Assembly (NCBI GenBank): GCA_946629155.1
Contig: CAMOXM010000039.1
Span: 1-11,843 of the forward strand
Origin: UBA9848 sp003454065
GTDB taxonomy: Bacteria; Spirochaetota; Spirochaetia; Sphaerochaetales; Sphaerochaetaceae
Length of the DNA stretch: 11,843 nucleotides
Direction of reading: 5' to 3'
In this document: positions 1 through 6,426 of the stretch, one piece after another
How the letters are laid out: every line of letters starts with the position of its first letter
How positions within the stretch are numbered: position 1 is the stretch's first letter
The notes under the pieces: generated by a model
Database searches by the model: none
Told to the model about the DNA's origin: nothing
What the model saw: the letters and a program-made list of their open reading frames with translations, nothing else
Position numbers and translations under genes: made by a program

Positions 1-1
1 G

Positions 2-919
2 AGGGCGCCGGATCGGAAGCATCCGCTGGGGCATGGACGCATCGAATATCTTAGCGCGATTTCAGTCGCTGTGGTGGTGCTTTATGCCGGAATCACTTCT
101 TTGATCGAGTCGATTAAGAAGATGATTCATCCGGAAAACCCCGATTACAATCTGATCGCCCTTTTGATAATATCGGCTTCGGTTGCGGTGAAAATCGTGC
201 TCGGCCTTTATGTCATCAGGAAAGGAAGGCAGTCCGACTCGGATGCTTTGACAGCCTCGGGGAAGGATGCGCTATTCGATTCCATCATCTCCGCTTCCGT
301 CTTGGCCGCTGCGATTATATGGGTGTTTTTCGAAGTGAGTCTGGAAGCGCCTCTTGGAGCGATCATTTCGGTCTTCATCATCAAATCAGGTTTTGAAATG
401 ATTAAGGAGACGGCCAGCGAGCTTTTGGGCAGTAGAGTGGATCCGGAGGTTTCCAAGTCGGTCAAACAGACAATAGCTTCTTTTCCGCAAGTCTACGGAG
501 CCTACGATCTGGTCATTCACAATTACGGACCGGGTCGTTTCGTCGGGTCTGTTCATATAGAAATTCCCCAAAACATGAATGCAATGGAAATCGATGTTCT
601 TGACCGTGAGATATCCGAGAAAGTCTTCAAGGAAAACAATGTGATAATGACCGGCATATCCGTTTATGCGAGAAGCGATGATGCTGGCGCTCAAGTCTTG
701 CGTGATGGAGTAATGGGAGTATTGAGCGAGTATCCGGAAGTGATGCAGATGCATGGATTCTATGCAGATGCGGACAAGAAGGAGGCGATGTTCGACATAA
801 TCATCAGCTTCGATTGCAAGAATCGCATTCAGCTTTATGACGAAATAGTCCGAAAAATAAAGTCAACGTGGCCTGATTGGAGTTTCCGAATAGTTCTCGA
901 TGTCGATATTTCCGATTGA
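2..919 (+). CDS. Cation diffusion facilitator (CDF) family metal exporter, 5'-truncated by the window edge
   Basis: The frame is open from base 2 and the true start lies upstream. The GTG at 71 is internal, because conserved CDF residues precede it (HPLGHGRIEY, visible residues 7-16). CDF proteins are inner-membrane divalent-metal/proton antiporters. The visible 305 residues cover the loop before TM3, several membrane helices (about residues 16-35, 51-73, 95-128) and a cytoplasmic C-terminal region of about 170 residues, longer than one usual CDF dimerisation domain. The TM5 metal site reads DALFD (visible residues 89-93), a DxxxD pattern where zinc-type CDFs such as YiiP have HxxxD. DxxxD is known from manganese-type CDFs, so manganese export is a reasonable guess, not proven. 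The first metal motif, in TM2, is outside the window. The family call is secure; the substrate is inference. Confidence 0.9.
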   Translation, partial: RAPDRKHPLGHGRIEYLSAISVAVVVLYAGITSLIESIKKMIHPENPDYNLIALLIISASVAVKIVLGLYVIRKGRQSDSDALTASGKDALFDSIISASVLAAAIIWVFFEVSLEAPLGAIISVFIIKSGFEMIKETASELLGSRVDPEVSKSVKQTIASFPQVYGAYDLVIHNYGPGRFVGSVHIEIPQNMNAMEIDVLDREISEKVFKENNVIMTGISVYARSDDAGAQVLRDGVMGVLSEYPEVMQMHGFYADADKKEAMFDIIISFDCKNRIQLYDEIVRKIKSTWPDWSFRIVLDVDISD

Positions 920-926
920 CGCCTAT

Positions 927-1035
927 GGGCGTTTCTAAAAACCCCCAGAGTCCGATTTCGCCTGATACCTTTCGGGTCTGAAAACCGCCGGAAATCCACA
1001 GGCGCTCTATATGCAGCAGGTTTTTAGAAGCGCCC
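927..1035. repeat. MITE-like element: 17-base inverted arms around 75 bases, flanked by CTAT
   Basis: The left arm at 927-943 (gggcgtttctaaaaacc) is the reverse complement of the right arm at 1019-1035 (ggtttttagaagcgccc) with one T/C difference, which would be a G-U pair in RNA. CTAT directly flanks both ends (923-926 and 1036-1039) and could be a 4-base target duplication. Inside is a smaller hairpin (about 945-953 with 973-980). The right arm can instead pair locally (ggcgct 1001-1006 with agcgcc 1029-1034), so two folds compete. A weak hairpin followed by ttct (919-932) at the left edge could help end the CDF transcript. No coding capacity is seen. The MITE reading is inference; a structured terminator or RNA is the alternative. 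Confidence 0.5.
997..1035 (+). repeat. Dispersed 39-base repeat, copy 1
   Basis: This 39-base unit begins cacaggcgctct and ends with the core ggtttttagaagcgccc. It matches 1829-1867 at 35 of 39 positions, with all differences in a 5-base loop (1009-1013). The ends ggcgct and agcgcc can form a stem. It sits 26 bases upstream of the -10 box of the following gene. Confidence 0.75.
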
Positions 1036-1058
1036 CTATATGATTTTTGATGTTTTTC

Positions 1059-1067
1059 TGATATAAT
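1059..1067 (+). promoter_or_regulatory. Extended -10 promoter of the gene at 1112
   Basis: TGATATAAT fits the extended -10 consensus TGnTATAAT exactly. No good -35 box lies 16-18 bases upstream, as is usual for extended -10 promoters. Transcription would start near 1074, giving a leader of about 38 bases with the Shine-Dalgarno GGAGG at 1101-1105. Confidence 0.6.
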
Positions 1068-1111
1068 TGCTTGCAGCTTTCAGAAGCGTTATTGATATTT
1101 GGAGGTTGATT

Positions 1112-1825
1112 GTGTCTTATAAATCGATTGTTTTCGTCATATTGGCTTTTTCAGTTTGCGCATTCGCTTTTGCAGCAGACGATGCCGGAGCGCTTTCGCC
1201 GTCTCCGAAATCCGAAGCATTGTCATCGGAATCGAACAACAAATTGCCATCGTTGTCATTCGAGCCTGCTCCGTCCGAGAAGAGCTGGTCTTTTGATCGT
1301 ATGAAGGAATATGAGAAGAAAGCGTTGTCGATAAGCATAACCGATTCCGTCAGGCCGAAGGAAGAATACAACCAATTCGAGCGCCAATGGTATTCGCAGC
1401 TTTACGAGGAGATGTCGGATACGATAAGTACTAGGGAATGGGTGCCGTTCAGGGGCGGAGAAGCGATAACCAAAATGGAATTCGTCGATATAGTCGGCGA
1501 TGAGGAGCTGTTGCGAAAGAAGCTTGATGTTGAGAATTCGATCAAAGCCAAGCACGATGCAGGAATCATTTGGGGAGGCGCGGGTTTGGGCGCGATGCTT
1601 GTCGGCATGGGACTTATGATTGTCAACGGCACGCGAGCCGAGGAAAACAGAAGCGATGTGCTGGGAGGGATCGGGATAGGCCTTATCGCTCTATCGCTTG
1701 CTCCGATCGGCATAGGCATATATGATCTCACATACGGCGAGGATATAGATATCACGGCTGATGCCGCCGCATCCTATGCAAACGACTACAACTTGCGCTT
1801 GGAAAGGGAAGTGACGGAGATGTGA
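1112..1825 (+). CDS. Secreted or membrane protein of unknown function with a paired-helix region
   Basis: A 237-residue protein is read from GTG at 1112, which has GGAGG six bases upstream. The frame is open further 5', but a TTG at 1067 overlaps the -10 box and is rejected. Residues 1 to about 22 form a signal peptide with a likely cut after AFAFA. A polar, Ser/Pro/Glu-rich stretch follows (about 23-65), then a charged region. Two Gly-rich hydrophobic segments (roughly residues 152-172 and 183-203) could form a membrane hairpin. The end is a short polar tail with a YNLRLEREV pattern. This architecture resembles lineage-specific treponemal envelope proteins, but I recognise no named domain. 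It is convergent with the gene at 1867, with only 41 bases between them, filled by repeat copy 2. Function is unknown; localisation in the cell envelope is inference. Confidence 0.75.
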   Translation: MSYKSIVFVILAFSVCAFAFAADDAGALSPSPKSEALSSESNNKLPSLSFEPAPSEKSWSFDRMKEYEKKALSISITDSVRPKEEYNQFERQWYSQLYEEMSDTISTREWVPFRGGEAITKMEFVDIVGDEELLRKKLDVENSIKAKHDAGIIWGGAGLGAMLVGMGLMIVNGTRAEENRSDVLGGIGIGLIALSLAPIGIGIYDLTYGEDIDITADAAASYANDYNLRLEREVTEM

Positions 1826-1828
1826 AGT

Positions 1829-1867
1829 CACAGGCGCTCTCTGGACAGCAGGTTTTTAGAAGCGCCC
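1829..1867 (+). repeat. Dispersed 39-base repeat, copy 2, filling a convergent gap
   Basis: Same unit as 997-1035: the first 12 and last 22 bases are identical and only the 5-base loop differs. It fills the 41-base gap between two convergent genes, and its final base is the last base of the minus-strand gene's stop codon. A hairpin here could act as a two-way terminator, but neither strand shows a proper T-tract after the stem. Confidence 0.75.
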
Positions 1868-2655
1868 TAAAGCTCAAGCCCTATGTATGGGAGAACGAAG
1901 AGCATTGGGCTTGTGATTTCGTCATTCGGCGATAGGTTCCAGAATTTGACTGCAGGAATCTTGATGCTTGCTCCGAATCCGATTATAGGACCTCCGGTGT
2001 CCAAGCAGAGGCAAAAATCGCTTCCGAATCCGAAGTTCAGCAATCTGGATGATATGAATTCCATGTTGATTTCGGGTCCGACAAGCGTCCCCAAAGACAC
2101 CATGTCCGAGATTTGTATCGTGACTGTCGCGCCGAGTATCGTGTCGATTCCGACCGAATGACCGGGTTGCTTTTCTCCATTGTTGTCGGTGTATTCCCTC
2201 AGGAAGTTCGTATATATGTCGATTCTGTAGCCGACACCGGCTTTGAATACGTCGCCTTTTGTCAATCCTGATATGCTGTTCATTCCAAGACCGTAAATGA
2301 AATCGTTGTAAACCTTGTCCATTCCTCCGAATCCGAGATCCAGACATGCAAGGTTGATGGTTTTCTTTTCATTCTTTTTCGTGTTTTGCTCCATTACAGG
2401 TACAGGTTGGGCGACAGGCTGAGGCTGCGGCGTTTGATATGTCCCGTAATATGGATTTTGATATTGGTTTTGGTCTTGGTATGGACTTGGATTTGCGTTT
2501 TGATATTGGTTCGGATGAGTGTATTGGTTCGGCTGATAGTTCGCTTGCGAGGCGGTATATGCGGCATTCGACGGCTCATTGGCATTAGCTGCGTATGCGA
2601 TAGCAAAAGACGATAGTAATATTGCGAGTGATAGAATCGGCATTTTTATCTTCAT
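1867..2655 (-). CDS. Exported protein with Q/N/P/Y-rich linker and possible beta-barrel domain
   Basis: A 262-residue protein begins at ATG 2655, with GGAGG seven bases upstream. Residues 1-23 form a signal peptide (KIKMPILSLAILLSSFAIAYA). Residues about 25-90 are low-complexity and dominated by Gln, Asn, Pro and Tyr, with a repeated NQYQN pattern 14 residues apart. A short Lys-rich bridge (NTKKNEKK) leads to a domain of about 160 residues with alternating polar and apolar stretches, many Gly, and no long hydrophobic helix. It ends in alternating hydrophobics (VLPYIGLEL), consistent with a small beta-barrel or beta-sandwich. I recognise no named family. A surface or outer-membrane location is inferred from the signal peptide and composition. 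The linker could be a flexible spacer crossing the periplasm. It has its own strong promoter and is monocistronic. Confidence 0.75.
   Translation of the reverse strand: MKIKMPILSLAILLSSFAIAYAANANEPSNAAYTASQANYQPNQYTHPNQYQNANPSPYQDQNQYQNPYYGTYQTPQPQPVAQPVPVMEQNTKKNEKKTINLACLDLGFGGMDKVYNDFIYGLGMNSISGLTKGDVFKAGVGYRIDIYTNFLREYTDNNGEKQPGHSVGIDTILGATVTIQISDMVSLGTLVGPEINMEFISSRLLNFGFGSDFCLCLDTGGPIIGFGASIKIPAVKFWNLSPNDEITSPMLFVLPYIGLEL
2456..2511. repeat. 14-base direct repeat, 42 bases apart, in the Q/N-rich linker
   Basis: ttttgatattggtt occurs at 2456-2469 and again at 2498-2511. The 42-base period is 14 codons, so gain or loss of a unit keeps the minus-strand gene in frame. The intervening sequence is also rich in ttggt-like motifs, indicating growth by tandem duplication. 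Confidence 0.6.
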
Positions 2656-2689
2656 GGATATGCCTCCCTGATTGGTCGCGAATTATTTG

Positions 2690-2717
2690 ATTATAAGATT
2701 TTTTTTTGCAATGGCAA
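2690..2717 (-). promoter_or_regulatory. Sigma-70 type promoter of the gene at 2655
   Basis: On the minus strand TTGCCA (2717-2712) and TATAAT (2695-2690) are separated by 16 bases. Five of six -35 bases and all six -10 bases match consensus. Transcription would start near 2683, giving a leader of about 28 bases carrying GGAGG. Confidence 0.65.
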
Positions 2718-2816
2718 AAGGACACTCGAAAACGCGGAGATTCGCTGATGGGAGAGGCCTCTTGCTTTTTTCACGGTGTTCCTTTAAAACTATGAATATC
2801 GAGGATGATGTTTGGA

Positions 2817-4199
2817 ATGCGCAAGCCGACTGTGACGATATATACATTAGGATGCAGGTTGAACCAAGTGGAGAGCGAGGCTATTTCGGAAAAGTTCGCC
2901 GAAGCAGGATTTGATGTAACGCAGCGCGAGGCTGATTTGCATATAGTGAATTCATGCACTGTTACAGGCAAAGCCGAACAGAAGATGCGCCGTGTCGTCC
3001 GCGATTTTTCCAAGCATGGCGTTTGCATCGTCACCGGATGCGCAGTCAAGGGCGAGAAAGCGTCGGAGCTTGAGAGGATTTCGCCCAATGTCATAGCCGT
3101 AGATATCGAAAGAAAACATCTGATTTTGGACTTCGCCGCCTATATGTCCGAATTGCTGTTAGGCGGAAAGCGGATTTTCACGCCGCAGGTGGCATTCGAT
3201 TTCTTCAAGAGCGAATCCGGGTGCGCTTGCGCGGAAACTGGCTTGTCGCATAGGTTCGATTTTTCGCCATCGAAATTTCATGACCATCATAAGGCTTATT
3301 TGAAGGTGCAGGACGGTTGCGACAGGCATTGCGCTTTTTGCGCCGTTTCACTATCGCGCGGAAAGCCGACGAGTTTGGAATCCGAAGAGGCGATTCGCCG
3401 CTTTTGCATTTTGCAGGATAAGGGATACAAGGAAATATGCCTTACTGGAGTGAATCTTGCGCTTTATGACAATTGCGGCGGCGGTTTGGCAGGATTGCTG
3501 GCAAAGCTCGAATGCGTTGCGAAGCCTGATGTGAAAGTACGCCTTACTTCCTTAGAGCCTGACTTGATAGACAAGCGGCTTATTGAAATGCTGTCGCTGC
3601 CGTTTATATGCGATTATTTTCATTTGCCTATCCAGTCGGCATCGGCGAAAGTTCTCGCATTGACCGGCAGAAAATACGACAGCAGCGTTCTCGAAAGCAT
3701 AATCGCAGGGCTGAGAGAAGCGAAGGGCAACCCGTTCATTTCCGCAGATATAATGGCAGGTCTTCCGGGCGAGGACGATATGGAAGCGGAAACCACGTTC
3801 GATTTTCTCAAGAAAGAGAGGCTGTCGTATCTCCATGTTTTTCCATTTTCCAAAAGGGAGGGCACTCCGGCTTTTTTCATGAAGGCCCCTGAACAGCGTG
3901 TGAGAGACGAAAGAGCGCAGCGTTTGCGAGAACTGTCATCCGAATTGCTTTACGATTATTCCTTGTCATTCGCGGGCAAATCCGTATCAGCCATCATCGA
4001 GAAAAAAGAGGCATCGTGTTTCACCGCCACATCCGACAACTATTTGAAAATAAACGTCCTATCCGATGATTCGCTTGATTTGGGACAGCGCTGCAGAATC
4101 ATAATAGAAAAGGTGATAAGAGACAACCAGCGCGGCGCCGCCATTTTCGGAAGTGTCGAAAACGCTCCTCGGATATCAGGTTCTAAAAGCGCCTTTTAA
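2817..4199 (+). CDS. mtaB: MtaB, tRNA N6-threonylcarbamoyladenosine C2-methylthiotransferase
   Basis: MtaB is a cytoplasmic radical-SAM enzyme that adds a methylthio group to t6A37 of ANN-decoding tRNAs, giving ms2t6A. From the ATG at 2817 the protein has 460 residues, near family size. The N-terminal UPF0004 domain carries three cluster cysteines: C13 (TLGCRLNQ), C47 (NSCTVT) and C75 (VTGCA). The radical-SAM cluster is C168-x3-C172-x2-C175 (GCDRHCAFC). LTGVNLALY near 209-217 fits the MtaB subgroup (usually LTGVNIG.Y). A TRAM-like RNA-binding region occupies about 395-445. GAGGA at 2801-2805 suits the ATG at 2817 better than those at 2805 and 2808, which it overlaps or abuts. The last eight codons lie in a diverged copy of the local repeat. 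MtaB rather than MiaB or RimO is judged from the CRLNQ and GVN motifs; the subgroup is fairly sure. Confidence 0.88.
   Translation: MRKPTVTIYTLGCRLNQVESEAISEKFAEAGFDVTQREADLHIVNSCTVTGKAEQKMRRVVRDFSKHGVCIVTGCAVKGEKASELERISPNVIAVDIERKHLILDFAAYMSELLLGGKRIFTPQVAFDFFKSESGCACAETGLSHRFDFSPSKFHDHHKAYLKVQDGCDRHCAFCAVSLSRGKPTSLESEEAIRRFCILQDKGYKEICLTGVNLALYDNCGGGLAGLLAKLECVAKPDVKVRLTSLEPDLIDKRLIEMLSLPFICDYFHLPIQSASAKVLALTGRKYDSSVLESIIAGLREAKGNPFISADIMAGLPGEDDMEAETTFDFLKKERLSYLHVFPFSKREGTPAFFMKAPEQRVRDERAQRLRELSSELLYDYSLSFAGKSVSAIIEKKEASCFTATSDNYLKINVLSDDSLDLGQRCRIIIEKVIRDNQRGAAIFGSVENAPRISGSKSAF
4163..4193 (+). repeat. Diverged repeat copy 3, inside the end of mtaB
   Basis: caggttctaaaagcgcc (4177-4193) matches the core of copies 1 and 2 (caggtttttagaagcgcc) apart from one base lost and two changed. 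A flanking cgct (4163-4166) can pair with agcg (4188-4191), as in the other copies. The repeat supplies the last codons of mtaB, up to the TAA. It ends 24 bases before the next -10 box, almost the same spacing as copy 1. Confidence 0.5.
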
Positions 4200-4223
4200 A
4201 AAAAACACCTGAAAACATATAAT
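4195..4223 (+). promoter_or_regulatory. Promoter of the NifS-like gene, placed for a leaderless mRNA
   Basis: tttaaa (4195-4200) and TATAAT (4218-4223) are 17 bases apart. Only eight bases separate the -10 box from the ATG at 4232, so transcription should start within about two bases of the start codon. The -35 box overlaps the stop codon of mtaB. Confidence 0.55.
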
Positions 4224-4231
4224 TGTACCGT

Positions 4232-5428
4232 ATGGGATCATCTGGCTATTCGGGCGGTTTTCGCAGAACGTTTCTGGATAATGCATCATCGTCATTTCCG
4301 AGAGCGCCTGGCATCAAGGCTGCTTTGAACGATTATTTGAATTCCGGCATCGGCAATATCGGGCGAGGCCAATATCGTTCCGCTTATGATTTGGAAGAGA
4401 AGGTGATGGCGGCGAGAGAGGCGATTGCGGCGTTCTTCAACGCTCATGACCCTTCTGCCGTTGTCTTCACATCAGGCGGAACAGCATCTCTTAACATGTT
4501 CCTGAAGGGCTTTTTGAAAAAAGGCGATCATGTGATAGTCAGCCCTCTTGAGCATAATGCGGTGATGAGACCGCTTGACGATTTGCGTGCCAAGGGCGTT
4601 ATCGAGTATTCCATCGCACCGATCAAAGACGGGGTTGTGGTAGCAAGCGGTCTTGAGCCGCTGATCCGCCCGAACACCAAAGCCGTGATATGCAACCATG
4701 CTTCCAACGTCTCAGGCTCGGTGCAGGACATAGAGGCAGTTGGAATGACGGCGCATGAGCACGGATTGGCATTTTGCGTGGATTCGTGCCAAAGCGCAGG
4801 ATGCGTTGGAATAGATGTCCGAAAGTCGCATATAGATTTTCTGGCGTTTACAGGGCATAAGGGTCTTTTGGGCTTGCCCGGGATAGGCGGCGCGGTTGTA
4901 GGCGGCATAGCAGTCGAGCCTTTGATTCGCGGAGGAACCGGTTCGTTGTCTGATTCGTTCGATATGCCCGTTTTCCTTCCCGACAGGTTCGAGGCGGGAA
5001 CCCAGAACATTCCTGGGATTCTGTCTGTAGGTTGCGGAATAGATTTCATCAATTCCGTCGGATTGGATAAGATTCGATCGTATAAGAGGGAGCTCAGGAA
5101 ACGCTTCATCGGCCTCATCTCGAAAGGAAAGCTTGCCGAGTTCGTTTCCGCTGTAGGAAGCGAAGATATCGAGAATGTCGGAATAGTCAGCATATCGGTG
5201 AAGTCGCACGACATCGCCTGCATTGCAAACGCATTGGATATGGAATATGGAGTTTGCACGCGCGTAGGTCTGCAATGCGCTCCGTTGGCTCATAAGTCGC
5301 TTGGGACTTTTGAGGGAGGCGGGACGATACGGTTTTCCTTTTCGTATTTCAATACTGTTGAAGATGTCGAGATTGCTGTCGCGGCTTTATCCGACATCGT
5401 TTCAGGCGTTCATGTCAAGACGAGATAG
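4232..5428 (+). CDS. Cysteine desulfurase-family PLP enzyme (EF2568-like, NifS/SufS fold)
   Basis: This is a fold-type I, class V aminotransferase-like PLP enzyme. Family members remove sulfur (or selenium) from cysteine as a protein persulfide, acting in the cytoplasm. From ATG 4232 it has 398 residues, a full-length size. Visible motifs are FLDNASSSFPR near the N-terminus, SGGTASLN (81-88) for phosphate binding, EHNA (107-110), D184/Q187 in CVDSCQSAG, the PLP lysine K210 in TGHKG, and a C-terminal catalytic cysteine C349 in GLQCAPLAHKSLGT. The whole set matches the EF2568-type subfamily (TIGR01977), whose sulfur acceptor is not established. The upstream TTG at 4223 overlaps the -10 box and is rejected. 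No Shine-Dalgarno is seen, in keeping with a leaderless message. It follows mtaB, a sulfur-inserting enzyme, by 32 bases, but it has its own promoter, so a functional link is only suggested. Confidence 0.87.
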   Translation: MGSSGYSGGFRRTFLDNASSSFPRAPGIKAALNDYLNSGIGNIGRGQYRSAYDLEEKVMAAREAIAAFFNAHDPSAVVFTSGGTASLNMFLKGFLKKGDHVIVSPLEHNAVMRPLDDLRAKGVIEYSIAPIKDGVVVASGLEPLIRPNTKAVICNHASNVSGSVQDIEAVGMTAHEHGLAFCVDSCQSAGCVGIDVRKSHIDFLAFTGHKGLLGLPGIGGAVVGGIAVEPLIRGGTGSLSDSFDMPVFLPDRFEAGTQNIPGILSVGCGIDFINSVGLDKIRSYKRELRKRFIGLISKGKLAEFVSAVGSEDIENVGIVSISVKSHDIACIANALDMEYGVCTRVGLQCAPLAHKSLGTFEGGGTIRFSFSYFNTVEDVEIAVAALSDIVSGVHVKTR

Positions 5429-5461
5429 TAGTTCGTTTTGTCGTCTTCATTTGCATTGGGA

Positions 5462-5490
5462 TTTCCAAAAACTTTGCCGATGCGTATAAT
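5462..5490 (+). promoter_or_regulatory. Promoter of the SUMF1-like gene, placed for a leaderless mRNA
   Basis: tttcca (5462-5467) and TATAAT (5485-5490) are 17 bases apart. Nine bases separate the -10 box from the ATG at 5500, so the mRNA should begin at or within two or three bases of the start codon. TATAATTGCT is shared with the promoter at 1062, and TATAATTG with the one at 4218. Confidence 0.6.
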
Positions 5491-5499
5491 TGCTATTGT

Positions 5500-6348
5500 A
5501 TGGATAAGAGAAAAAAAGGAAAAAACGAGCGTGGCGAGAATGATGATGCATTTGAGATAAAGAGCGAATGGTCAGCTGAGGATATGGCTGTGCTCGATGG
5601 GATCAAGATGGTGAAAATCGAGGGCGGCGAATTCAGGATGGGGGATGGTTCCGATACGACGAACTCTCCGGTCATGACAAGCGTTTCCGATTTTTCGATC
5701 AGCGACGCGCCGATAACGCAAATGCAATTCAAGACGACGATGGGGTTCAACGTATCCGGTTTTTATGGCGATGACTCTCCGATTGAATGCGTGACATGGT
5801 ATGATGCCGTCGAGTTCTGCAACGTCCTGTCGCAAGCCAAAGGGTTTGAGAAGTGCTATTTCATAGATAAGGAAAACAAGGATCCGTACAATCGCGACAT
5901 CATAGATTGGATGAGATGGACGGTGAGATGCGATTTTTCCAAAAATGGTTTCAGGCTTCCTACGGAGGCGGAGTGGGAGTTTGCCGCATTGGGTGCGGGA
6001 AAGAGCAAGATATACAAATACTCCGGCTCGAATGATTTGGAGGAAGTGGGTTGGTATAAGGAGAATTCGGAAAACCTTACTCGCGATGTGAGAGGCAAGC
6101 TTCCGAATGCCATTGGGATATACGATATGTCAGGAAACGTTCGTGAATGGTGCTGGGACTGGAACCAGCCGTTCCTCGTAGGCGGAAGAGATCCTAAGGG
6201 TCCTTCATGGGGCAGGCGCCGCATCGTACGTGGCGGAGGCTGGCATTCCTTGTCGAGGACATGCTCGATACGCTGCCGCAACAGCCTCGGACCTTATGAT
6301 TCGGGCGCCGACACCGGCTTCAGAGTTGTTAGAACCGAGTGCAGCTGA
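5500..6348 (+). CDS. SUMF1/FGE-fold protein, cytoplasmic, probably not a true formylglycine enzyme
   Basis: A 282-residue protein with the FGE-sulfatase (SUMF1/EgtB/PvdO) fold. A Lys/Arg/Glu-rich head of about 35 residues shows no signal peptide. The fold starts at MVKIEGGEFRMGDG (37-50), then PITQMQFKTTMG (71-82), PIECVTWYDAVEFCN (94-108), FRLPTEAEWEFAA (151-163), GIYDMSGNVREWCWD (206-220), RIVRGGGW (241-248) and the closing GFRVVR (273-278). True aerobic FGEs use a cysteine pair just after the GG(S/W) motif. Here the first position is not cysteine (GGWHSLSRTC); only C255 and C259 are nearby and the spacing differs. Copper-dependent formylglycine formation is therefore unlikely. Spirochaetes often carry several such proteins, many without known function. 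No sulfatase gene is nearby. No Shine-Dalgarno is seen and it appears leaderless. The fold is secure; the role is unknown. Confidence 0.85.
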   Translation: MDKRKKGKNERGENDDAFEIKSEWSAEDMAVLDGIKMVKIEGGEFRMGDGSDTTNSPVMTSVSDFSISDAPITQMQFKTTMGFNVSGFYGDDSPIECVTWYDAVEFCNVLSQAKGFEKCYFIDKENKDPYNRDIIDWMRWTVRCDFSKNGFRLPTEAEWEFAALGAGKSKIYKYSGSNDLEEVGWYKENSENLTRDVRGKLPNAIGIYDMSGNVREWCWDWNQPFLVGGRDPKGPSWGRRRIVRGGGWHSLSRTCSIRCRNSLGPYDSGADTGFRVVRTECS

Positions 6349-6397
6349 AGGGGATGCATCTGACGTATCTTCCGTGCTCGCCATCGTATATGTAAGT

Positions 6398-6426
6398 TTG
6401 CATTTTGTTTTTATATTCCATATAAT
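6398..6426 (+). promoter_or_regulatory. Promoter of the TAXI-TRAP operon
   Basis: ttgcat (6398-6403) and TATAAT (6421-6426) are 17 bases apart. Transcription from about 6433 would give a leader of roughly 120 bases before the ATG at 6553, long compared with the neighbouring genes. The leader holds a small hairpin (gcac 6501-6504 with gtgc 6512-6515) and a stretch at 6511-6528 that resembles the left arm of the repeat at 927. Confidence 0.6.

Noticed and set aside
71..73. GTG at 71 as start of the CDF gene
   Set aside because: Conserved CDF residues (HPLGHGRIEY) lie upstream in the same open frame; the gene simply runs off the window.
1067..1111. TTG at 1067 as start of the gene annotated from 1112
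   Set aside because: It overlaps the -10 box, lacks a ribosome site, and would put extra residues before a good signal peptide. GTG 1112 has GGAGG at ideal spacing.
997..1867. Repeat copies as a small CRISPR array
   Set aside because: The two close copies are 832 bases apart with a gene between, there are no regular spacers, and no cas genes are present.
1829..1867. Repeat copy 2 as a classic bidirectional intrinsic terminator
   Set aside because: The stem is only six pairs with a bulge and a large loop, and no T-tract follows on either strand. A terminating role remains possible but unsupported.
4528..5259. Long minus-strand open frames inside the NifS-like gene
   Set aside because: They mirror conserved plus-strand PLP-enzyme codons and have no domain of their own.
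4232..6348. mtaB, NifS-like and SUMF1-like genes as one operon or novel sulfur-modification system
   Set aside because: Each gene after mtaB has its own -10 box, and the SUMF1-like protein lacks the catalytic cysteine pair, so adjacency alone does not support a joint pathway.
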